Positions 22,225 through 34,700 of a stretch of 64,000 nt of DNA are shown here, piece after piece. Position 1 is the first letter of the stretch, and every line of letters starts with the position of its first letter. The DNA comes from Asterella californica (taxonomy: Eukaryota; Streptophyta; Marchantiopsida; Marchantiales; Aytoniaceae): the NCBI GenBank assembly GCA_036924285.1, contig JAYKYS010000018.1:3534001-3598000 (forward strand). The letters run 5' to 3'. A program made the position numbers and the translations under genes. The notes beneath the pieces were generated by a model. The model saw only the letters and a list, made by a program, of their open reading frames with translations, was not told the origin of the DNA and did not search any database.

Positions 22225-22390
22225 ATTCGCGACTTTAGAGCTAAAGATTGAGATGCTTAGCTCCAATTTCCTCTTCACCCTTTGGGTGTTGGTTGCTGAG
22301 CTCTTTGGGTCCTCTTTTCCCTTGTTTGGATTAATAAGGTCTTCCCATCTGTTTGACACACATTGCGTCGCTATTTATATTAGTATTGAC
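22225..22390 (+). mobile_element. Tail fragment of the RT element seen at 4.3-6.65 kb
   Basis: GCGACTTTAGAGCTA, TTGGGTCCTCTTTTCCCTTG, TAAGGTCTTCCCATC and CATTGCGTCGC occur in the same order as at about 6538-6655. No coding part remains. A 5'-truncated tail fits target-primed integration, though secondary deletion is possible. Confidence 0.45.
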
Positions 22391-22821
22391 TGAGAAATGT
22401 AAGGACTAAGCTTTCACTTTTTCCTGGAACAAAATAGAATATTCTCTCTAATTTAAAATACATTGAGAAAAGGAAAATATTCTATTTTATAGTTATATAC
22501 CGCACATGGGCTTAAATCTTTTATGAACATTGAGAGTAACATCTAATATCTGAGTAAACAATGAAGGATGTGCCCCTTCAACCTCTACAATGGTTTGAAC
22601 AGATGAAGAAATTAGAGAAACTAACTGGAAAGAGTGTGAGGTGCTCATCACATGCTACTGTGGTGAGAGCTCCAGTTTCCATTCTAAGAAAGCGGTAGCA
22701 GAGTGTACACACAGCTACGGTAGTGACTCCTTGATTATCACGCAGTGAAGATAAGTTCTATTCCGGGATGGTCAGATTATTCCGGCGAGTACCTGCGACG
22801 AACAGTGGACATATATGTGTT
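22391..22821. other. Spacer, no gene seen
   Basis: AT-rich, with an inverted AATATTCTCT/AGAGAATATT-type similarity near 22435-22485. Nothing else is recognised. Confidence 0.3.
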
Positions 22822-23135
22822 GGATCTGAAGGACATTTCTTCGGAAGGTAAGTAATCATTCAACTGGCACGACACCCGAAATCTTTTGCTGGGACCATGA
22901 TAATAATGTTCGCTCATCATTGGTTCAATGCTTGTGTTTGGTCAGTCAAAACCGTGGTTTGTTTTCTAGGGAGGGTAGGACTACTATAAGAGGATAATTT
23001 ATCCTTCAGTCAACGGCGGACAAACCTACGCTGGACTTGGATGTCAAGGACGTTTCTTCTGGAGGTAAAGGAACAATTCAGTTGGATGAACGTTGGACAG
23101 CAAGGACATTTCTTCTGGAGCTAAGGATAATATTA
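22822..23135. repeat. Interspersed ~40-bp motif, three copies
   Basis: GGATxTxAAGGACxTTTCTTCxGGAGGTAA-like units occur at 22822, 23039 and about 23098. The first two are also followed by AATTCAGTTGGA-like words. Confidence 0.55.
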
Positions 23136-23352
23136 TCAGTTTCGGGGTTTAAACTTGATCTTGTCTGAAAACTCTTTTACATACTGCGTTCACTATAATT
23201 TCTTCTCACGCTAGTGTCATCAATTTTGCTGGAGACACCTGCACACCAACACGATCATCATCAACAGGAGGCGTGTGTCAAACTTCCAGGTCTCTCGCTC
23301 GGTTTTCATCTGTTTCAATTCTTGTTTCCACTTGTGCTGCAAGTACTCATGA

Positions 23353-23590
23353 GGAACCTCTACAATGCTGAACGAACTGGTCAGATTGACTTGTGGTGTT
23401 GGTAATTACGAATAATCTCACCGATATTGAACAGACTGGTCAGATTTACTTGTGGTGCAGGTACGTACGAGTAACCTCTACAATTCTGAACGGACTGGTC
23501 AGATTGACTTGTGGTGTAGATACTTACGAGTAAACTCACTAATACTGAACAGACTGGTCAGATTGAAAATATTCAAATCACGAACTTTCG
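23353..23590. repeat. 60-bp tandem array, four copies in a two-unit pattern
   Basis: Units start at 23353, 23413, 23473 and 23532. All contain CTGGTCAGATT and most TTGACTTGTGGTG. Units 1 and 3 share CCTCTACAAT and GAAC, while units 2 and 4 share CTCAC, ATTGAACAGACTGG or close variants. The array therefore behaves as a ~120-bp dimer repeated twice. Confidence 0.75.
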
Positions 23591-23924
23591 CTGTCTTATA
23601 CACATGGACTATTTGCGGATGATACGCACCTCTTGCTGAAAGCCACGATGCCAGTCTTCCACAAGACAGAAGAGCATTTCGGATGCCTATGCTGCGACTA
23701 CTGGATTGATAATCCGGTGAAAGCAGTTTTTGCGAGACGAGCTTCGTGAGTCCTCGCAAAATGGATCCTCTTCGTGACAAAGTTGTTGATAACAGAGTTG
23801 AAAGTTTTCGACATATAGTTCTCTCTCGTCCGTGTATAAAAATGCATCTTCATGGGTGTGATAAATCGTGTGAGGAAACTCACCATGGTCACATGCGTAG
23901 GTCCATCTACGCAGAGTATAGACG

Positions 23925-26452
23925 TCAAGAGGTCAGAAATGACATAAACAGCCAAGGTTTATAGAAATGATTAGTCGAGGATGGAAACTTATTCTTCATG
24001 TAATAGATATCAGCTGCGGGTGTATTCAAGTCAAGCATACTGTAACACGCACGACGTACTCCAGTTTCACGAACGAGGATAAAACACGTAACATGATCTC
24101 CAATCCAATGATCCGCAATATTTCGGATGTCTAAACACATCAATGACACATCATCCTCCTCTTGATTGTAGCGTCTCTCCTCTCCAATGGTTCTCTTGGC
24201 ATTCAATTGTGCACATGTATAGATCCACTCCTTCAACTTGTCAGCTATGCCATGTTCAACCAACTCAGGGTACACCATCCGTCGAGATTGCACAGGATCT
24301 CTTGAATTCAATCCTCTCATCGTGACCACCCGCTCAACTAGCTGAGGCTTGTTTCTAACAACTGATGCTCCTTGGGAGCATAGCCAAGTCACCAAGTGCC
24401 TCTTTGTCAGGAGCTCCAAGTCAGCTGCCACCTCAACATCTTCAACGGCTCCGGGAACACGCTTCTTGTTCACCAGTTCGACCAAGAACCTCTTGATAAC
24501 GTTCTTGCACTTGTGTCACAAGTACTTCTGACTAACAATCCCATGACGAAGTAAGATGGCATCCACTGAACTCTTGTCTTCATGCACGATCTCGTCTGAC
24601 ACTATCCCACGAGCTAGCAATCACTGAATGCCCTCCTCGAACGCACGATCCTCAATCAGTCATGAATTATTTCTTATCTCCACAGGCGTCATGTTCACCA
24701 GCTCTATCACACGACCATCACTCGCGTCGAGGAATGCACATGTGCCGTTGAATCTATTACGCGTCAAGTCATATCTCAAGTCAGCGTAAACAACAAAATT
24801 TCCTACAAGATAATAAGTTTGGTCAGAAGTGACCAACTATGTCTCCACTCTAATCCGTCAAGGAAAATAAGAAAAGAACGCATAGAACATTGAGCATAAA
24901 AAAAGATAGCATTGAGCTCACCGTCTGGAGGAGCCGCGTTCAAGTCTGGGAAGTGTTTGACTAACACTTGCGTCTATAGCTCGGTCTTCTCTCTGGAGCA
25001 CACATCACAGACCATCATTCGTCTCGATCCACCCTATCTTTCTCCGAGTGCCACTCTGAAAATAGAAGAAGTGGGTCCTCGATACCGGAGCTAAACCACC
25101 CTCTAGATACGTAGAATCCAACTGGGAGAATCCTAGCCCACACATAATGCAGTTGAGTACATGCGGTGGATAATGACTGAGACACTATTATATATCTCCA
25201 TGTCTGTGGATCTTCATCCATATGTATGTCGATCAGGACATATTAGCTTCACAGACCAGCTTTGATGGATCGAGGAAATGATGGGTGGCAAAAATGAATA
25301 CGAGCATCCGTAGTGGGGACATCTAACGCTAAATGTCTGAAAGAGTTCTCTCAACCGAGATGCGGCTACAAATGCATAGACTAGTAGGTCACCAACAACT
25401 CCATCTGTAGCTACACTCGGCCCCCCTTCCTCATGACCTCCCCCCAGAATATCAGAATCCATCAAAACAGCCTCCTCAACCTGAGAGTCTAGTATTGTTG
25501 ACTCTAAACCCTACAAATTATTTGTAAAGTATTTTTCTACATACTTTACAAACAATTGAAGTCATACAATACAAATATATGCAAACATAACATAAAGCTA
25601 TATGTCAAAAGACAAGTACATGATCTTCATTGGCTACGATGCCAAGAGCATGCAACACATCCGCAACAAACTCATCAACAACTCTGGATGCGCTCTCCTG
25701 CTCCAGAACACCCTCCTTTGGGATTACATCTGGGTCAGCAGGTAACTGCTCAACGTCCAAGACCATCTGATCTATCCGCGACTCAGCTGTGGCAAACAAA
25801 AATCTGAACACGGCAGCGTGACCCGTCTTAGGACCCAAGAGTCTCATGACCTGCACATATCTAGGTAGCACTGACTCTGGAACCCTCATCATACCCGTGG
25901 GGACCTCCGGACATCCTCTAGGTGCATGACGATCCCCTCGTCGTCTAGGATGATTTCTGAGCGGCATCACTAAAACTAGAAAGTGTAATGAATCCACGCA
26001 CGTCTATCCGTTCGGAGGTCCAACAAAGATCTAGTACTGTGACCAAATCCACCCAACTAGGAAGTAGTACAAAACTCTAAAACCAATCCCTTATTTCCAC
26101 TCTAGAACCTCAGCAAAATATAATATTATCAAAATATGAAAGTAATGTTAGTGAAAACCTCTACTATAAAATCAAACTGAACTCACTATTCAAACCGAAC
26201 AATAAGCTAGGAAGGACATGCACACCCAAAATATCTCCAAGAAACTAGAATGAAAACTTGAGAGAGCAAATGGCAAAATGAGATCAAGAAACAAGAATGA
26301 GAGTGAAAAGAGAATGAGAGTGAAAAGACAATTATCGGAAGGTATACCTTTGTATCTATAACCCACCCACCTACCAGCAGGAAGGCCAGATCCGCTCGAC
26401 CCAGCTTGGCAGGGACTTCCGTGAAGTGACCGTCGGAAAATATTTCCGGCAT
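23925..26452 (-). pseudogene. Multi-exon-like minus-strand locus with SAP-like segment, decayed
   Basis: Four open blocks lie in order. Block 1 starts at ATG 26452 (MPEIFSDGHFTEVPAKLGRA) and reaches a GT near 26350. Block 2 (about 25985-25622) follows a TTCTAG acceptor-like site and ends near ALGIVANEDH before a GT. Block 3 (about 25500-25200) follows TTTGTAG and contains RCPHYGCSYSF and WSVKLICPDRHTYG, possibly a zinc ribbon. Block 4 follows CTTGTAG near 24800 and runs to 23925. It holds NFVVYADLRYDLTRNRF, then VEVAADLELLTKRHLVTWL...NKPQLVERV, which fits a SAP-type DNA-binding helix pair. Block 4 has three in-frame TGA codons in its first part, at least two at positions where Trp would fit. 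I infer a once-spliced gene, perhaps carried by the transposon whose end is at 26905. Exon limits are estimates and the family is unidentified. Confidence 0.35.
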
Positions 26453-26831
26453 GCAAAAATCCAGTTTTCGGCAGCCAGAAATATCAATTACCTAGTGGCC
26501 TGCCGGCCGGACTCCAATCGCTGTGTCACCTCCTCGCGAGTGAAATAATGATTTCGACTGACGGTTCTTACTGTGCTGCGAATGTGTACTCTAACACGTA
26601 ATATTTTTGTACAAGCACCATTCAAATTTTAAATTTGAGTAGATTTCTTTTTCTTGATTTTCATAAGTTCATTATTTGAGAGAGAAAATCTGAGCCGTCA
26701 GATCTCAGATTTCGATCAGGTAGGTATTATTTTAAAGATCTTCAGATTCTCTATGTTTTGAGTCACAGATCATCACTTCTCGATGACAAACAAAAATATG
26801 CCAACGAAGCGCATATTCGATGGACTGGCCC
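26453..26831. other. Spacer between the minus-strand locus and the CACTA-like end
   Basis: Probably the promoter and leader of the minus-strand locus. No other feature is supported. Confidence 0.3.
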
Positions 26832-26905
26832 GTCGCGTCTAAACGCGACTAGTTTTAATTAACAATATTTAGCGGTGGGATATCTCACCCACCGCTAATG
26901 TAGTG
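26832..26905 (-). mobile_element. CACTA-like transposon terminus with subterminal hairpins
   Basis: Read on the minus strand from 26905, the sequence begins CACTACATTAGCGGTGGG, the signature start of CACTA (En/Spm) elements. It is followed by a stem TTAGCGGTGGG / CCCACCGCTAA (26869-26898) and a second GC-rich stem GTCGCGT / ACGCGAC (26832-26849). The element would extend toward lower coordinates. I did not find a matching opposite terminus with an identical 3-bp target duplication. Confidence 0.45.
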
Positions 26906-29729
26906 GAACTTGTGGTTTAAGGGTCCAGTGTAAGGGTGTTTCCGACTGCAGTTGTTCTCGTGACCTTATGTATCTCCCAGGAAGTGCTCGGGAAGGTTTT
27001 TGGTGAAACCGATACATATCCGGTGGAAAGAAAGAAAATTAACTAGAAAGAAAGAAAAGTCAATTCTTTCTTCCCGGGTAGGCTCAGATCGGAAATTCTA
27101 AAGAGAAACTGGAAGTCACAACACTATATTCCCGAAACTTCCCGAGCAGGAGTGGAGATCCTCGCGAAGGAGCGACGTCCGGTGTACTCTTCCACTCCAC
27201 GCGTCACGTTTAGCCTCTGTTCAAGAGAGGCCGTGGCGGTGGAGTGACGTAAATACACAAGGTTCGCTAACGATTGGATTACCGGTAAGTGTCCCAACAC
27301 CATCGATTGTTTATAAGTCCGCGACTCCAGCATTGCAACTTGATCGAGGACGAGTACTGAACTCCAGGAGGAAATACAAAATCTACGGTGAGAGAGACTG
27401 ACATATATAGCTGGGACCCACTTCGTTTTTTCTGAATGCCTGTACCTTCCGATTCGGCGACGATATGAGAAGTCCTGAGCACCGTTTGATCGAAAAGAGC
27501 GACGATGTATACTGATCCAGATTTGACGACGAGACAGAGTGATGACAAATGAGAGAGTGTAGGAAGGAACTGGTTGAGATGTCAGGACTCAGGAAAGATG
27601 AAGGGAGGAGGCGGGGCCTGGCTGACATGCAGCTTGTCGGGTTCTTAAAGTCTGTTGCCACATCCCGCCGCCCTTTTCGCTTCGCCCCACACGAGGGATG
27701 TCGAATAAGGATTCTCCTCAAAGCTCGGGGCTGGCTGGCTGGGCGTTCCGTTCAATCAGAACATCTCCTTCGACCTGAACTCTGAGGAGAATAGTGTTCG
27801 ACTAAGTTCGGTCGGATTCTGTTCTTTTACTAGCCGATTTGCTAGTAAAAGAACCAGCCCAGCCCAGCCCGCGTCCTTCGACCCAATCCTCTTTCTCTGC
27901 TGTTCGAGTTCCTGTGAGCAGATTCCATCACTTGCTTCTTCCTCTGCCAATTAGCGGGCAAGAAACCATCCAATGCATGTCCTTTGCATCCAATGGAGGG
28001 CATCCTTGTTGTCGCTGCATGCTGTTGAAAGCCAATTACTACTTTGAGCTGTCAGTCCTTTGAGCTGCCACTATACAACAGCACACTGGTCGCTTCAAGA
28101 CAGGGAGGGACTTCCCTAATTGTTAGACTTGACTCTCCATGGACGTTTACTTGTGTCAAATGCGAACCATCTCCTGGGGTTACAGGACAGCCTCGAAAAT
28201 CCTTTGAAGAAATTCTTATCGAGAGTATGCAGCGGTACGCGTGGGCGAAGGGCGTTGCAACTGGTAAATATAAAGCTAAATGTGTCTCGACGTTATGTAA
28301 GAAAATACTTAGATATCGGTAAAAGTTAAAAGTCAAGTTTTCCCTTATTTACGTTTAGCCTGCCCTGCCCTGCCCTGCCCTGCCCGCTCTAACTGCTATC
28401 ACGATACCCTGGTTACATTGAAAGACGAGAAAAGCCTTTCCAGTGATAATAGCGAAGTAACATATAGTGAAGGCGAGTTAGGCGGACTGAACCTGAGAAA
28501 AGTAGCCCGGGGGTGGGGTCAGTCCCTGTAGCCGTCTTCTAGGCTTGAAGGTACAGCAAATGCACCCGTTTTGCCAGCACACTGAGGAGTGACGACGCTG
28601 TCATGTTTTCATTCTGAGTTGAGTACTACTTTTTTCTGCTGTCTAATTTCTGTTTCGGTGCTTTTGCAGATTGCTCTTCTTACTTACAACCCGCACTTCC
28701 TTGCCTGGGACTGGAGCTTCTTCTCGGTTGTACGAATATACTCTCCAGTGTCCAGTTTCTTTCCTCTGCAGGAGACAGCCCTAGCTCATTCGGTCCTTGA
28801 AGAGCCTCTGGCAAGGACAGGACTCGCAACAAAGAGTGCGTGGGGGAAGGTGATTTGCTCTTAGCTAAGCTTCGGAGGGCGGGGTAAGACGAGGTCGAGG
28901 AGGGAGGAGGAGGAAGGGGAGTAAGTACAATCTTTGCGGGAAGATCATTTGCCCTACCGCGATGATGAGATGAGATGCGATGCGATGCGATGCGATTAGA
29001 TGAGTTCCATGAGGACATGTGTGCTTCATTCGGGGACCAGACTGCGATGGATGTCTCGTAGTAGTAGTAGTTGTTTAAGTAGGGTCCAGAAAACAAACAA
29101 GGCAATCGAAATCGGTGATCTCGGCAGCGCTCGCTGGGGCACATTCTGCTGCATGTGCAGCACTGAGTCACCCGTTCACAGCATCTGGTTCGTAACTTCG
29201 TAACCGAGGTCATGGCACAGAGATGTGCACTTAGGTGGAGCTCTACCCGACGAGGGGCGAAGTATTTTGAGGAGGTCTCCCTCCTGAGGTGCCTGCCTGC
29301 GTCCTGCCTTTCCCACATCCACGCGCGAGGAGCGTTTTAGGAACTTTGGTTTTGTTTCAAGAGAAGAGAGGACACCGCGAATCACCTCAAATCTAGAAAT
29401 CTTCTAGCGAGCCGAGTCTTGTAGCAGTAAAGAATTGGTTACATCTTCAGATCCTAGACGTCGTGCGTCGTCGGGAGTTTGAAAGCATTGCGTGCCTGAT
29501 TATTGCCGCGGGTGCAGTAGCGGTAGCTAGTCGGGTTGATTTCTCTCGACAGATTAGTCAGAGGGATTGCAGCGAATAAGCACATAGTGAGTAGATGGAA
29601 GGGCAGAGCGAGTGACGGTGTAATTTGGAGTCGGGAGGAGCATCTCACTCACCACCCTCAAGCCGTCATCACAGTAGGTAGGAGAAGATTGTGATGAGCT
29701 TGTGGTAAGGGGTTAATCTCGCTTTGACA
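26906..29729 (+). promoter_or_regulatory. Upstream region of the C2H2 gene with microsatellites
   Basis: No coding exon is supported. Short tandem runs include five TGCCC units at 28360-28385, GATGAGATGAGATGCGATGC-type repeats at 28966-29000, and TAGTAGTAG at about 29059. From about 28900 the DNA is GC-richer and probably contains the long 5' UTR. Overlapping antisense frames (27383-27721, 28680-29318) look like chance. An in-frame TAA at 29706 precedes the coding start. Confidence 0.35.
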
Positions 29730-31799
29730 ATGACGAGGGCCCTCGATCTTTACCTGTACGTGTCCAGCATGCAGGTTGGCTACTATGACGAAAAGAATAA
29801 GGATGAGTTTCCTGGTTATCCTGGAAGAGATGAATCCGTAAGGAAAGGTTCAAGCCCCAAGAGGCACCGAGAATCGGAACAAGACATTGGGGACGAGTCT
29901 GGTCGAGATGACGAAGAAGGTTTAGGTAGAAGGCCCCATGACGCTGTCAGCACTGAGGTCGGCAACGCGCGTAAGAAGGTCTCCAACAAGAGAAGCTCGC
30001 AGTCGGTCTCGTCCGAAGAGTGGCCTCGTGTTGTCGAGGAAGTCCAGTCAGCTATGGATGACTCGTCTGCTCATTTCGATCGGTCTTCCTCCCGTTCAGA
30101 CGACATGGCTTGTCATTCTGAACTCTCCAACGACGAGAATGACGGCGCTCTGGAGCTGAACGCGACGCGTAACGCCCCCATTCATTCGCAGCAAGCAGTT
30201 AGCACTAATCGTTTTTCTTGCGGAAGTCCCAGGTTGAGTATCAGTCTCGAGGACAGAGAGAGCGGTGAAGGAGGACAAAGAGCTGGTGGAGCGGCGTCGG
30301 TGATTCGCCATGATCACTCGGCACTCCAGTCGCCCGCTTCTAGCTCAAGTTTCTTTCACCGAGAGGCTGAAGGGCAGCCCTGCGTCGATTTTTCGATGGT
30401 GATTGCTAGTTCTCCATATGATAGAGACAGAGACGCGGACGAACGAGGTGGTTCCGGTGGAGCCCCTTACACTGCGCTCGGATTTGGGAGAGACCAGGGC
30501 TCGGAAACGAGTCTTCCCAGTTCTAGTGAAGACTGGGGAGGAGGGACACGGCCAGGAGGAAGAGGCTGCCGGGAGAAGGCGGTGAAGCTTTTTGGAATAG
30601 AAGTCACTCCCACTTCCTCCCCAGCTGCTGGTAGAGGGGACGACACGAGCCTGTCCGAGAGAGACTCCCCGGATGGCAGACCGCAAGGAAGCTGCAAGTG
30701 GCCTTATCGACTAGTAACAGATCAAACCGGTAGTGCCAAGGATGATAATCCGTTAGATGACAAAGAGAAATCCGAAGGATTCGAAGGAGAGGAAGAGGCC
30801 ACCGAAGAGATTAAATCCGATCCTAGTGGGGCGGGTGGTGATGTAGAGGATGGTAGATCGGATACTAAGGTAGAACAAGGTTCTTCTGGGTTTTCTGCTG
30901 GTGAGAATAGGAAGTATGAGTGTCAGTACTGCTTCAGGGAATTTGCCAGCTCTCAAGCTCTCGGCGGACATCAAAACGCACACAAGAGAGAGAGGCAACA
31001 GGCGAAGAGGGCACAGATGCAAGCAAGCAGAGCTGCTGTAAACCAAAACAAAGCATCTGGCAGGCAGTTTTATCCCATGCAACATCTACATCACAGGCTT
31101 CCCCCTGGCCCACGGTTGGTTACTCATTCGGGGAGGCATGGTTTCGAAGAAGGGGTAATGGTTAGTCCTGGTGGTCATCACCACCCCCAACCCCAACGCA
31201 TTGCCATGTTACATCCTCATCAGCCTGCTTTTTTCCCACACTTCTCACAGAATCCGTTGAGCTTTCCTCCCAGAAGTGTGCCTTCAATGAATGTGCTTGG
31301 TTCAGTACCGCAGAATCCTAGTTCGTGGGTCTTTTACTCGCATCCTTCTCCCTCTCCACAGTATGGTCCCTTCTTAACTGCTGGTCCTCCATTGTATTCC
31401 CCCGTATATGGAGACGTGACCGTGTATCCTGAAGCTCCAAGTATTCCTTCTATGCAACCACAACCTGTTATGGCACAAATGCAACCGAAGCAAGCAGTCG
31501 AAGATAGTTCTCGTACAGCACTACCTCAGACAAGTAACAGGCATCCTTTCAAGTCACTTCCTTTCTCTGGCCCTAGTGGAACTAAAGCTTTGTTACAGAC
31601 TGGTCCCCCAGTACGACTGCAGTCTCCCATGCCAGGTGGTGAATCATGCGGTCAGCAGCTAGAAGGTAGAGTAGAATATCAGTATCATCTATCTCAGCAA
31701 CAGCAGCAGCAACAACAGCAACAGGGCCCATACGGGGTCTCCGACGGTTCTGTCAATCTTCATTTGGGGCTTGGAAGATCCGGATGTGACGATGTATAG
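29730..31799 (+). CDS. Single C2H2 zinc-finger protein, QALGGH type, with LxLxL motif
   Basis: This is an intact single-exon ORF of 689 residues. I start at ATG 29730, because the frame's upstream extension begins with TTG at 29724 and an in-frame TAA lies at 29706. Residues 1-390 are long, acidic and Ser/Gly-rich with no fold apparent. The one zinc finger (about 396-418) uses Cys398, Cys401, His414 and His418 and carries [10 protein letters not shown], the plant-specific DNA-contact motif, followed by a basic [11 protein letters not shown] tail. The rest is Pro/His/Gln-rich, with ten Gln in a row near 660. The C-terminus reads NLHLGLGRS, giving an LxLxL EAR-type repression motif (Leu677, 679, 681). 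The layout of one finger plus terminal LxL motif fits the ZFP5/6/8-GIS class, usually nuclear repressors in hormone-linked epidermal and trichome development. That role is known only in flowering plants. The protein is much longer than those relatives. Confidence 0.85.
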   Translation: MTRALDLYLYVSSMQVGYYDEKNKDEFPGYPGRDESVRKGSSPKRHRESEQDIGDESGRDDEEGLGRRPHDAVSTEVGNARKKVSNKRSSQSVSSEEWPRVVEEVQSAMDDSSAHFDRSSSRSDDMACHSELSNDENDGALELNATRNAPIHSQQAVSTNRFSCGSPRLSISLEDRESGEGGQRAGGAASVIRHDHSALQSPASSSSFFHREAEGQPCVDFSMVIASSPYDRDRDADERGGSGGAPYTALGFGRDQGSETSLPSSSEDWGGGTRPGGRGCREKAVKLFGIEVTPTSSPAAGRGDDTSLSERDSPDGRPQGSCKWPYRLVTDQTGSAKDDNPLDDKEKSEGFEGEEEATEEIKSDPSGAGGDVEDGRSDTKVEQGSSGFSAGENRKYECQYCFREFASSQALGGHQNAHKRERQQAKRAQMQASRAAVNQNKASGRQFYPMQHLHHRLPPGPRLVTHSGRHGFEEGVMVSPGGHHHPQPQRIAMLHPHQPAFFPHFSQNPLSFPPRSVPSMNVLGSVPQNPSSWVFYSHPSPSPQYGPFLTAGPPLYSPVYGDVTVYPEAPSIPSMQPQPVMAQMQPKQAVEDSSRTALPQTSNRHPFKSLPFSGPSGTKALLQTGPPVRLQSPMPGGESCGQQLEGRVEYQYHLSQQQQQQQQQQGPYGVSDGSVNLHLGLGRSGCDDV

Positions 31800-34700
31800 C
31801 AGTGTGTTCGGTGAGCTTTCTTGCCAAGAGCTCTTCTCATTACCTTTTCATCCGTCTGATCCATTGCTGTCATCATAGTGGAGTCTGAGTCCGACTGATT
31901 TGTTGTTTTACGCGGTAAGTTGTATGAGGCTGTTTCTCAGGAAATGCACACTAAGCTCGCTGTAGATAAGGGAATTCACTTTCTTCGTGTATACTGTAAG
32001 CGAGGCTGAGGAAAGCGTTGAAAGGTTTATGATTTGTTAATGGATTCAGCTTTGACGGTGGTGGGTGCTTGAGATATCCGAGGGGTTAGGATTTATCCAA
32101 ATTGCGATCATACATGCTCTGTGAACCCCGCTGGATGCACCTGTTTAAGTGGCTTTGAGTGGCTCGTTGTAGAACGGTTACCGATTCCGGCTGAAGTGTG
32201 CTGACTTTGAGTTTCGACTAAGTCGGTTTCCGTTTTTGATTTGACAGAATCTGTACATGTCCGATCGACTCTGTAAATTGTGATGGAAACTACGGCAGTC
32301 TGCACGTCTGAATGTGGGTGTGAGGAAGGTGAGCTAACAATCGGACAAACTTTTTGCTTTTTAACATGAAGACAAGAAGAGTCGAGCTTGTACACTAGCA
32401 AAGCATCTTATCGCTACTATATATCCATCTGTGCAGTCTTCTGAACGGCTCTGTTTCTTCTGGCAGGTGCAGGGAGGAGGCGTCTTGGCCGTTTCTCACT
32501 TGAGAATTTGTTCGATTGAGTTATTTGAAGATCTGTGATGGAGAGGCTGTAGCCCTTCATCACAGAAATTTTTTGTTTCCCTTACCTCTCTTTCTTTCAC
32601 CCGCCCTTTTGCACAGTCTCCTCTTTCCAGCCTTTCTGAGCTAAATGGGCAGTCGAAGGATGCGCAGTGCTTTTAGAAAATGCACGAGTAGAAACAGGAA
32701 AGGGCAGTTTAGCCCCGTATATTTATAGTTGCGGTTCTTTGGTGGCAAGAGCGATATCTCGAAGTCTATTGTTTGAGGGGGCAAGATGCGCCTATTTTGG
32801 TTTCAGTCTAATCGTTACGCGCGGCCTTGTAAGATTCAACGGCTCTTTCCTAGCTCAGGAAATCTCAAAGACAGAAATTGTAACCCTGTAACTAAAACTT
32901 GTCAATTTTGTGTATAATATGAATGGCCTCTTTGGTCTCATATTTCGTGACTTCTGGACTTGGAACTCGTGGCGATACCATATATTTGATATGATACAGT
33001 CCATCGAGGTTCTGCGTCTATGAATGTTCCACTTCCTGGCACTCGGCACATGATATGTGTTAATATGAACAGAGGATTGGTGTCTAATTCTGATTCTGTA
33101 GGAATTGAGTATGGATGGGAGTTGGTTGTTCACATTGTACACAACAAGTGCATCAGCTAGCTTGCATGAAATTGTGCTGCGGCAAGCCCTGGCACTGAGC
33201 ATATTACAGAAGTTCTGTAAAGCCATAGGCATGCAGCTCGTATAAGAAGCTGCATCTAGGAGAAACGGCTGGCGGAGCTTTATGCATTCAGGATGTCATC
33301 AACTCTAGTTTCGGAAGGCGGACGCATGAAGTGTATACACCTGTGGTGTCATGTATTCACCACATGCATGTGCTTCGGAGAATTGAACTTCACTTGTGCA
33401 AGGCGAGATCCTTTGAGAGAATAAAAGCTGGATTCAAGGAAACTGTTGCGACACAATACCTCGTGTCTCGACGATATATGTTAGAAGAAAAAGCCCAGAA
33501 CCCTGTAGAGTGTGTGGGTGGAAGAGTTCGGAGAATTTGGTTACGGGTGAGGAAGTCAGAGTGTAACTCCTTCCCAGTTGTATCACCTCTGCTGTATCAC
33601 CTCTGCTGCGCAATGAATACCATCATACTACCCGAACTCCAGGGGACAGGGGTTTTGCTAGTCTTAGAAGCTCGTCACGCATGTGGCCTCAGGAATAGAA
33701 CCTTGCTCGGTCAGACTGTTTAACGCCGGCCGGTGATGGGCAATGCTCGTGTTATCCTCGTAGCCAAGGCCAAGTAGTTAGTAGAAGGTGGAAACTGTTG
33801 GAAACATGTATCGAGGAGGGTGTCTTCGCGGTGATCTTCCTGGGCGCCCCACGCCCCATGAACAGTTTAACTTCACATCAGCCAGTTCGACCCAGAAAGC
33901 ACCCACTAAGCGAACCCTGCAAACTCTGTATTGTACTTGGGGACTTTATACCACGACCTTTTATCATATCCTGGTCTGGTCTAGTCTGGTCATGCCTGTA
34001 CTTGGTATCCAGATCCTCTACCCTCTTTCTGGTGAGGCGCAACATTCATACCTGCCGGTGTCAACGAACCTCGTAAAGAAGTTTGCCATGTGTTTCGTAC
34101 GTACATCCCCGTCAGGGCCGTCCCCCAATCCTTACCTGTCACGAGCAAGGCGGGCTGGAAAAGGGACTTGCTGAACACTAGTCCGGAAGAATTTTGCCTA
34201 TTCTTCTAAGGATGGGCAGGGCAGGGCACGCGCCAGTACTGTTGACTGCTGGAGAAAGTTGTTGGGCCCTCAAGCCGAAGATGTGGACGAATCTGCGTCC
34301 GAGAAATGTGACTTTTCGCCACATACTCGCGTCCGCTGGCTTTACAAGCCCAGAATTGGGTCATTCAATGTAAAAGGGATGAATCACGACTCTCCTGCAC
34401 GCGTGATCTTGGACTGTTAGTCAGAATCAATAGCTCTTCGCTCGCTCCTTATCTGTGCAATCCTGGGAAGTCGTGGACGGTCGGACAGTTGGCCGGAACT
34501 GCTATTACAGTACAGTGTTACCCATCCTACACCACGCTGGCATCGAGGGCAGCAGCAGCTGCCAGAGCAGGTCGAAAAGCTGTTTCTAACGCTTTATGAG
34601 CTCCCTAGACAGAATCATGCAACAGCACGATCAAGTCTTCTAAGCCCACAAGTGTCAGATCGACTGTTCTCCGATGCACCGTAATTCAAACGGCCAGGTG

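Noticed and set aside
23190..23207. CACTATAATTTCTTC as the second end of the CACTA-like element
   Set aside because: Its sequence does not match CACTACATTAGCGG and the flanking triplets differ.
28680..29318. 212-codon antisense ORF upstream of the C2H2 gene
   Set aside because: Low-complexity Ser/Arg-rich shadow of GC-rich leader DNA, with no recognisable motif.
29724..29729. TTG as start of the C2H2 protein
   Set aside because: An ATG lies two codons downstream; plant nuclear genes rarely start at TTG.
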